Shown here piece by piece: positions 59,007 to 64,000 of a DNA stretch of 64,000 nt. Origin of the DNA: Aquilaria yunnanensis (taxonomy: Eukaryota; Streptophyta; Magnoliopsida; Malvales; Thymelaeaceae); NCBI GenBank assembly GCA_039654915.1, contig CM077593.1, forward strand, positions 62,068,501-62,132,500, read 5' to 3'. Position 1 is the first letter of the stretch; the number at the start of each line of letters is the position of its first letter. The position numbers were made by a program, and so were the translations under genes. The notes beneath the pieces were generated by a model, which ran no database searches, was not told the origin of the DNA, and saw only the letters and a list, made by a program, of their open reading frames with translations.

Positions 59007-60287
59007 TGTTGGAATTCTTGGCGCACCAAGATCCTTTTAAGATAGGATTTGAGCTCATTGAGCTAACTCTAGCTTGAATAGCTATCTAAGGTAGCTGAAT
59101 GTAGCTAGACTTCAGCTCAAGTCAGCTTACTTCAGTTATATGTAGCTCAAAGTAGCAGGACTTCAGCTCAAGTTTGCTCAAGTTAGCTCAAGTCAGCTCA
59201 AGTCAAGTCACTTCAGCTTTTGGTAGCTGAGTGTAGCTGGACTTCAGTTCACTTCAGCTGAGAGCAGCTAACTCCAGCTCTAGGTCAGCTCTAGGAGCCG
59301 GACCTCAGTTCATGGTGCTTGGTTGGAGCTCAAAGGAGCTCAATGGTGCATAAGTAGTACATTGAGCTAGCTTTGTGCCAGCTCGCCTTGCTTTTAGCTC
59401 AAAACCACCAAGAGACACATCTTTTGTGTAAAGGTATGTCTCTTCATCAAAAGAGATGACTATTGGCTAAAAGAACATGTCCTTTCATCCAAAGGAAGTG
59501 TTCCTTGAGTGAATAGACATGTATATTCGCCCATGAGGTGGTTGGGGTGGTTATTGCACCAAGAATGATGTCTTTTGACTTCAAGAGACATGTATTTTTT
59601 CCCATAAGGTAGTTATGGGGTGGTTATAGGCCAAAGGAAGTGTTCCTTGGCTAAAAGACATGTATTTTCGCCATAAGGTAGTTATGGGGTGGTTATAGGC
59701 CAAAGGAAGTGTTCCTTGGCTAAAAGACATGTATTTTCGCCACCATACATGACCCTTAGCCAAAGGAAGTGTTCTTTGGCTTAAAAGACACCTTTCTTGG
59801 TGTGAAGGTGTGCCTTTTGGTCATCTATAAATAGCCTTTAGTGGCTGGCCATTTGAAGCACGAATTTGCACTCCATTTGCTCCATTTTCTTGAGAGAAAA
59901 TTGTTCTCCTCCTATTTCCTTTAAAGGCCGAAATATTAAACACTTCTTGAGAGCATTGTGGGCGAATTTGCATAGAGATTGTTCATCTCTATTTCAAGCT
60001 TCAAGGTGCTCCTCTAAGATCAAGTTCTCCCTCAAGTTTTCGCCAAAGATAACCAAGAAGAAAGGTGCACATTTTTCTTGTTTTAGTAGCATGTTAGGTT
60101 TTATTTTCATATGTTCTTAGTAGCATGCTAGGATTTATTTAACACAACATGTATGTGATCTTGATATGCTATATAACATGTTATGCATGCCTATATCCAT
60201 GTTGAATTCAAATGAACAAATATGCATGTGGCATATACATGAGTAGATAACATAAAAGTATGTTATCATGAGATCCTGAAATCTTCA
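59007..60287 (+). mobile_element. Copia 5' LTR (1281 bp)
   Basis: TGTTGGAATTC...GAAATCTTCA. It belongs to the diverged LTR subfamily of 28714 and 33042. Its AGCT minisatellite is short, which explains the smaller size. A TATA box (CTATAAATAG) lies near 59826. Confidence 0.93.
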
Positions 60288-60289
60288 AT

Positions 60290-60301
60290 TGGTATCAGAG
60301 C
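60290..60301 (+). promoter_or_regulatory. Primer-binding site (initiator Met tRNA), Copia
   Basis: TGGTATCAGAGC, two bases after the LTR end. Confidence 0.92.
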
Positions 60302-60418
60302 CTAGGTCATAAATATGTATATGTTGCATGTAGTGAGCATGATTTAGGATCATACATATGTGTATGATTGTGATAAGGCTAATGAAGGATATGTGTATGG
60401 AGCAATGAAGGCATGTTC

Positions 60419-61088
60419 ATAAGCACCCTATGGCCGAATATACATGTCCATTCACCCAAGGAACACTTCCTTTGGATGAAAGGACATGTTCTTTTAGCCA
60501 AGAGTTATTTCTTTTGGTGAAGAGACATACCTTTACACAAAAGATGTGTCTCTTGGTGGTTTTGAGCTAAAAACAAGGTGAGCTGGTACAAAGCTAGCTC
60601 ACTATGCTACTTATGCACCATTGAGCTCCTTTGAGCTCCAACCAAGCACCATGAACTAAGGTCCAGCTCCAAGAACTGACCTTGAGCTGGAGTTAGCTGC
60701 TTTCAGCTGAAGTGAACTGAAGTCCAGCTACACTCAGCTACCAAAAGCTGAAGTGAGCTGACTTGAGCTGACTTGAGCTAACTTCAGCTGAAGTCCAGCT
60801 ACATTCAGCTACCATAAGCTGAAGTGAGCTGACTTGAGCTAACTTGAGCTAACTTGAGCTGAAGTCCAGCTACATTCAGTTACCATAAGCTGAAGTGAGC
60901 TGACTTGAGCTGACTTGAGCTAACTTGAGCTAAAGTCCAACTACTTTGAGCTACTTATAGCTGAAGTGAGCTGACTTGAGCTAAGGGGAGCTACTTCTAG
61001 CTGCCTTAGATACCTTTTCAAGCTATAGTTAGCTCAACGAGCTCAAATCCTATCTTAAAAGGATCTTGGTGCGCCAAGAATTCCAACA
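60419..61088 (-). mobile_element. Copia LTR fragment nested in the leader, minus orientation
   Basis: It covers the sense-strand start of the LTR (CCAACA at 61088) through the AGCT minisatellite to about the middle of U3 (ATAAGCACCC at 60419). The rest of the LTR is missing. The leader resumes at 61089 with TGTTT; TGTT is present at the left (60414-60417). This suggests a real insertion followed by deletion of its left part. Confidence 0.88.
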
Positions 61089-61228
61089 TGTTTGTGTATT
61101 TGTAATTGAATGCCATATGCATCTCTTTTGCCATATATGAGCATGTTAGAAGTTGTTTCATACGCATGTTGCTTTGTTGAGTCTTGTTGTGTAAATTGAA
61201 CTACAACATGTGAATTGCATCAATGTAG

Positions 61229-61730
61229 ATGGCTTGTAAGAATATAGTTGCAGAATTAAACCGTGACCTCAAATTGGATGGTGAAAACTATTCAATTTGG
61301 CAACAGAAGGTCAAATTCATTTTAACTGAGCAAGATACTCTTGATGTGCTCACTCAAGAGATCATGCCTGAGGGACAAGATAGGACTGCCTATGAGGCAT
61401 TCCTTACGAAGAACTCTATGTGTAGAGTCACTCTCCTCTCCACCTTGGTGGATGAGATTATGGTGGAATTCTCCATGCTTGAGGGGGCTAAGGCCATATG
61501 GGACTCAGTCAAGGCCAAGTATGGAGATGTTTCTGTAGAGAAACAACATTCAATGATTCTCAGGTTTGAGAATTATGTGAAGCATGTTGATCACTCTATG
61601 AGTACTCACTTGCGTGAGATGTCACGCATGATCCACCAGCTGAAGACAGCAGGGCATGTGCTCACTAATGAGCAACAAGTGCAAGCAATAATCCGTTCCT
61701 TGCCCGATAAGGAATGGCAGTTGATGAAGG
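61229..61730 (+). pseudogene. gag-pol: Copia gag, first part (interrupted by solo LTR)
   Basis: ATG at 61229 (MACKNIVAELNRDLK). The frame is open to 61730, where the Gypsy-1 LTR enters after codons for QLMK. It is nearly identical to residues 1-170 of the minus-strand Copia gag, with a 2-residue shorter MPEGQ region. Alone it would end at a stop (61751-61753) inside the LTR. Confidence 0.92.
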
Positions 61731-62716
61731 TGATGCGAACCCCTATGGTATAAAGACCATGAAACGCGCCCAAGATGAGATTCAAGCTCCACAAGACATC
61801 AAAAAGACTGGGTTTAAAACCCCCACCCCTAATCAACCTGTGATTAGAAACGAGAAGTATAGAACTCCAAGAACACAAGCACACTTGTGCACCAAGGCAG
61901 TCCGCCAAGAACCAAAGAGAAAACCTCTCCAAAGAGCAATATTATTTCGGCAATAATCTGTATGTTTACATCCAGAATATGTGCCTTTATATAGGCCTAA
62001 ACTAGGGTTAAAAGCTAGGCAAAATTCGCAGCCTAAATCCCTTAGGAATCCTAGATACAAAGACATAGGAAATCCTAGTCAAATTAGGACTCTAATTCCT
62101 AGTTTGAACAAGTTTAATAAATGCAGCGTATTCCACTTGCCCAAAACGATTTAAAACTATTCCATAGCCTAAATAACTTCCTAAATAATGTATCTAAATA
62201 GGATTTGAACGAAAATAAAATATAAATACAAGAATAAACCCGAAAACTCCCAAATAGCCTTTTTGGGTGCATTTTGGGCACTTTAAGGTTCTCTCTTGTA
62301 TCTTCAGCTCCAAGCTTGAATCTTTGAGTTCCAATGGCATGAATCTTCATATTAGATGTGGTAATGAAGGTCTGGAAAGTTAGAGCTCAAAAATCCAGCT
62401 TGTGGACACAAAATGCATCAAGAACACTTAAGGTGGCTCAAATGGTGCACTTTGAGTGGTGTCCTTGGTGTCCTTGTTTTGTGGCTTGTCTAAGCACTCC
62501 AGAACTGAGTACCAAGCATATCCATCATCTCCATATGGTGTCTTGAAAGTTCCAGCAGCTCCTTGTGAAGTTCCATGTCCATTCTCCATGAAGAAACTTG
62601 AAACAAAGCCTTGTAGTGCACTTGAGAGCTCCTTAGCTTTCTTCCTTGTCATAGGTCCACTAGAAACCTTCAATGGGTCCTTGCCTTCTCCATGTGTGCC
62701 TTCCTTGATCATATCA
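61731..62716 (-). mobile_element. Gypsy-1 solo LTR (986 bp) in Copia gag
   Basis: Complete LTR with matching GAAGG duplications (61726-61730 and 62717-62721). It is nearly identical to 17148-18133. It shows that Gypsy-1 was active after this Copia inserted and then recombined to a solo LTR. Confidence 0.96.
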
Positions 62717-64000
62717 GAAGGTCAACTTACGCCATAACCCAAAAATAATGTCATTTGATGACATTGCCCGTCACCTCCTTCTTGAGGCTAAGGTGATGGC
62801 CCTTAAGGACCATTCTAAGGCATTTGTTGCCTCATCCTCTATTCAGAAGGGATGGAAGAAAAGTGGTGGCAAAGGAGGGCCAGGAAAGGGCAAGGGAAAA
62901 GGTCCTGCTTCCAAGAAAAGGTTCAAGAAGAAGCGGACATAAGCAAGCTGAAGTGCTTCAACTGTGGGTATAAAGGACACTTTGCAAAAGATTGCAACGG
63001 TCCACCCAAGGTACATACATACCCTTCTACTTCCTTTGTACATGTTGTGTCATGTACATTACTAACTGAGTGCAATTCTTTGTGGATTGTAGACTCGGGA
63101 GCAACAGACCACATAGCCCGGGACAGGTCCTGGTTTGTGGCCTACAGGAAGCTCTCAAGAGGAGCTAAGCATGTTTCAGTGGGAAATGATGCTAGGCTGG
63201 AAGTAGATGGCATAGGAACATGTAAAATTCCTGGGAATATTGGATATTTGTATCTAATAGATGTATTGTATGTACCAAACATTTGTAGAAATTTAATTTC
63301 TATAAGTTCTATATTGAAGTACAATTATTGCTTTAACTTCTTTAATAATAATGTGTCTATTGTTAAAGATAATAAGATAGTATGCACTTGCTCAGTTAAT
63401 AATGGGCTTTATGAGTTGAAGCCAACTAACCATTCTATTGCAAGTCCTAGTTGCTATGTGACAGAGGTCACAAATGAAATAAGATGGCATGAGAGGTTAG
63501 GTCATATTGGTCAAGATAGAATGGACAAGCTAGCCAAGAGTGGCTTGCTAGGTTCCTTGACCAAGGTTGTCCTTCCAAGTTGCCAATCATGCCTAGAGGG
63601 CAAAGCCACAAGAAAGCCTTTTGGCAAAGTAACTAGGAAAGGTGAGGCATTAAGTTTAGTTCACTCTGACCTATGTGGGCCAATGAGGGTTCAATCTAGA
63701 AATGGATTCAAGTATTTCATCACATTCACAGATGATTACACTCGATTCACCCACATCTACCTACTAAGAAACAAGGCAGAGGCCTTGGCATGCTTTGAGA
63801 AGTATGTACACTTGGTTGAGAACCAAGTAGGTAAGAAGGTTAAGTCCTTGAGGACAGATAGGGGTGGAGAGTATACATCAAATGCATTCAAGGCATTTTG
63901 TGACTTGAAGGGTATTGAAAGGGAGTTCACTCTTCCTTGGGCACCCCAACAGAATGGAGTGTCTAAGAGGAAGAATAGAACTCTTATGGACATGGTACGT
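62717..64000 (+). pseudogene. gag-pol: Copia gag-pol continuation to window end
   Basis: The gag frame resumes after the solo LTR. One G is missing near 62933 (GCGGACATAAGC against CGGGACATAAGC in relatives), shifting the frame just before the zinc knuckle. In the shifted frame the sequence appears open to 64000: CFNCGYKGHFAKDC (about 62955), VDSGATDH (about 63090), HSDLCGP (about 63660), TDRGGEY (about 63860), then SKRKNR, where the catalytic Glu position of SERKNR is Lys (63963-63965). Confidence 0.9.

Larger units (their letters stand above)
59007..64000 (+). mobile_element. Copia element, plus strand, runs off the window
   Basis: 5' LTR (59007-60287), primer site (60290), leader and gag-pol into integrase. 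Three later changes are visible: an LTR fragment in the leader (60419-61088), a Gypsy-1 solo LTR in gag (61731-62716) and a one-base loss near 62933. It is inserted in the inverted satellite at the TCCAT position. The 3' end is outside the window. Confidence 0.94.

Overview
This window is repeat-dense nuclear DNA of a flowering plant, probably from pericentromeric or other heterochromatin. Everything identifiable is either a 31-bp tandem satellite or an LTR retrotransposon. I see no ordinary host gene, rRNA gene, tRNA gene or bacterial feature. The plant assignment rests on the element types: Copia and Ty3/Gypsy elements primed by initiator-Met tRNA, and a Tat-type Gypsy with two RNase H domains and a spliced antisense gene. 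I cannot name the species.

Layout. 1-993: end of a Copia LTR (minus) inserted in a Gypsy LTR. 994-5707: internally deleted chromovirus-like Gypsy ('Gypsy-1', minus). 5708-5906: satellite. 5907-14495: near-intact 8.6-kb Copia element (minus) with target-site duplication (TSD) TCCAT and one nonsense codon in gag-pol. 14496-26921: satellite, interrupted by a Gypsy-1 solo LTR (17148-18133) and containing a 1441-bp and a 1660-bp higher-order repeat. 26922-28460: Copia solo LTR. 28461-28713: satellite. 28714-31421: plus-strand Copia LTR split by a third LTR family (29882-31297). 31422-33041: satellite. 33042-38055: decayed plus-strand Copia, cut by a mosaic Gypsy-1 LTR (38056-39074). From 39075 the satellite runs in the opposite orientation (39075-40848 and 53673-59006) and is split by a 12.8-kb Tat-lineage Gypsy (40849-53672). 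That Tat element itself carries a solo LTR and a truncated Copia LTR. 59007-64000: another plus-strand Copia, with an LTR fragment in its leader and a Gypsy-1 solo LTR in its gag.

How the parts relate. The families are nested in one another in both directions (Copia in Gypsy-1, Gypsy-1 in Copia, the third LTR family in Copia and in Tat, Copia in Tat), so they were probably active over overlapping periods. Several insertions have collapsed to solo LTRs. The most striking observation is that all five Copia insertions into the satellite whose junctions can be read use the same 5 bp of the 31-bp monomer (TCCAT or a one-base variant), in both orientations and on both satellite strands. The Gypsy insertions fall at other phases. 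Other points of interest are the four-exon antisense gene in the Tat element, an open frame reaching from the Gypsy-1 LTR edge into the LTR, the mosaic LTR at the satellite orientation switch, and the young 1660-bp higher-order repeat.
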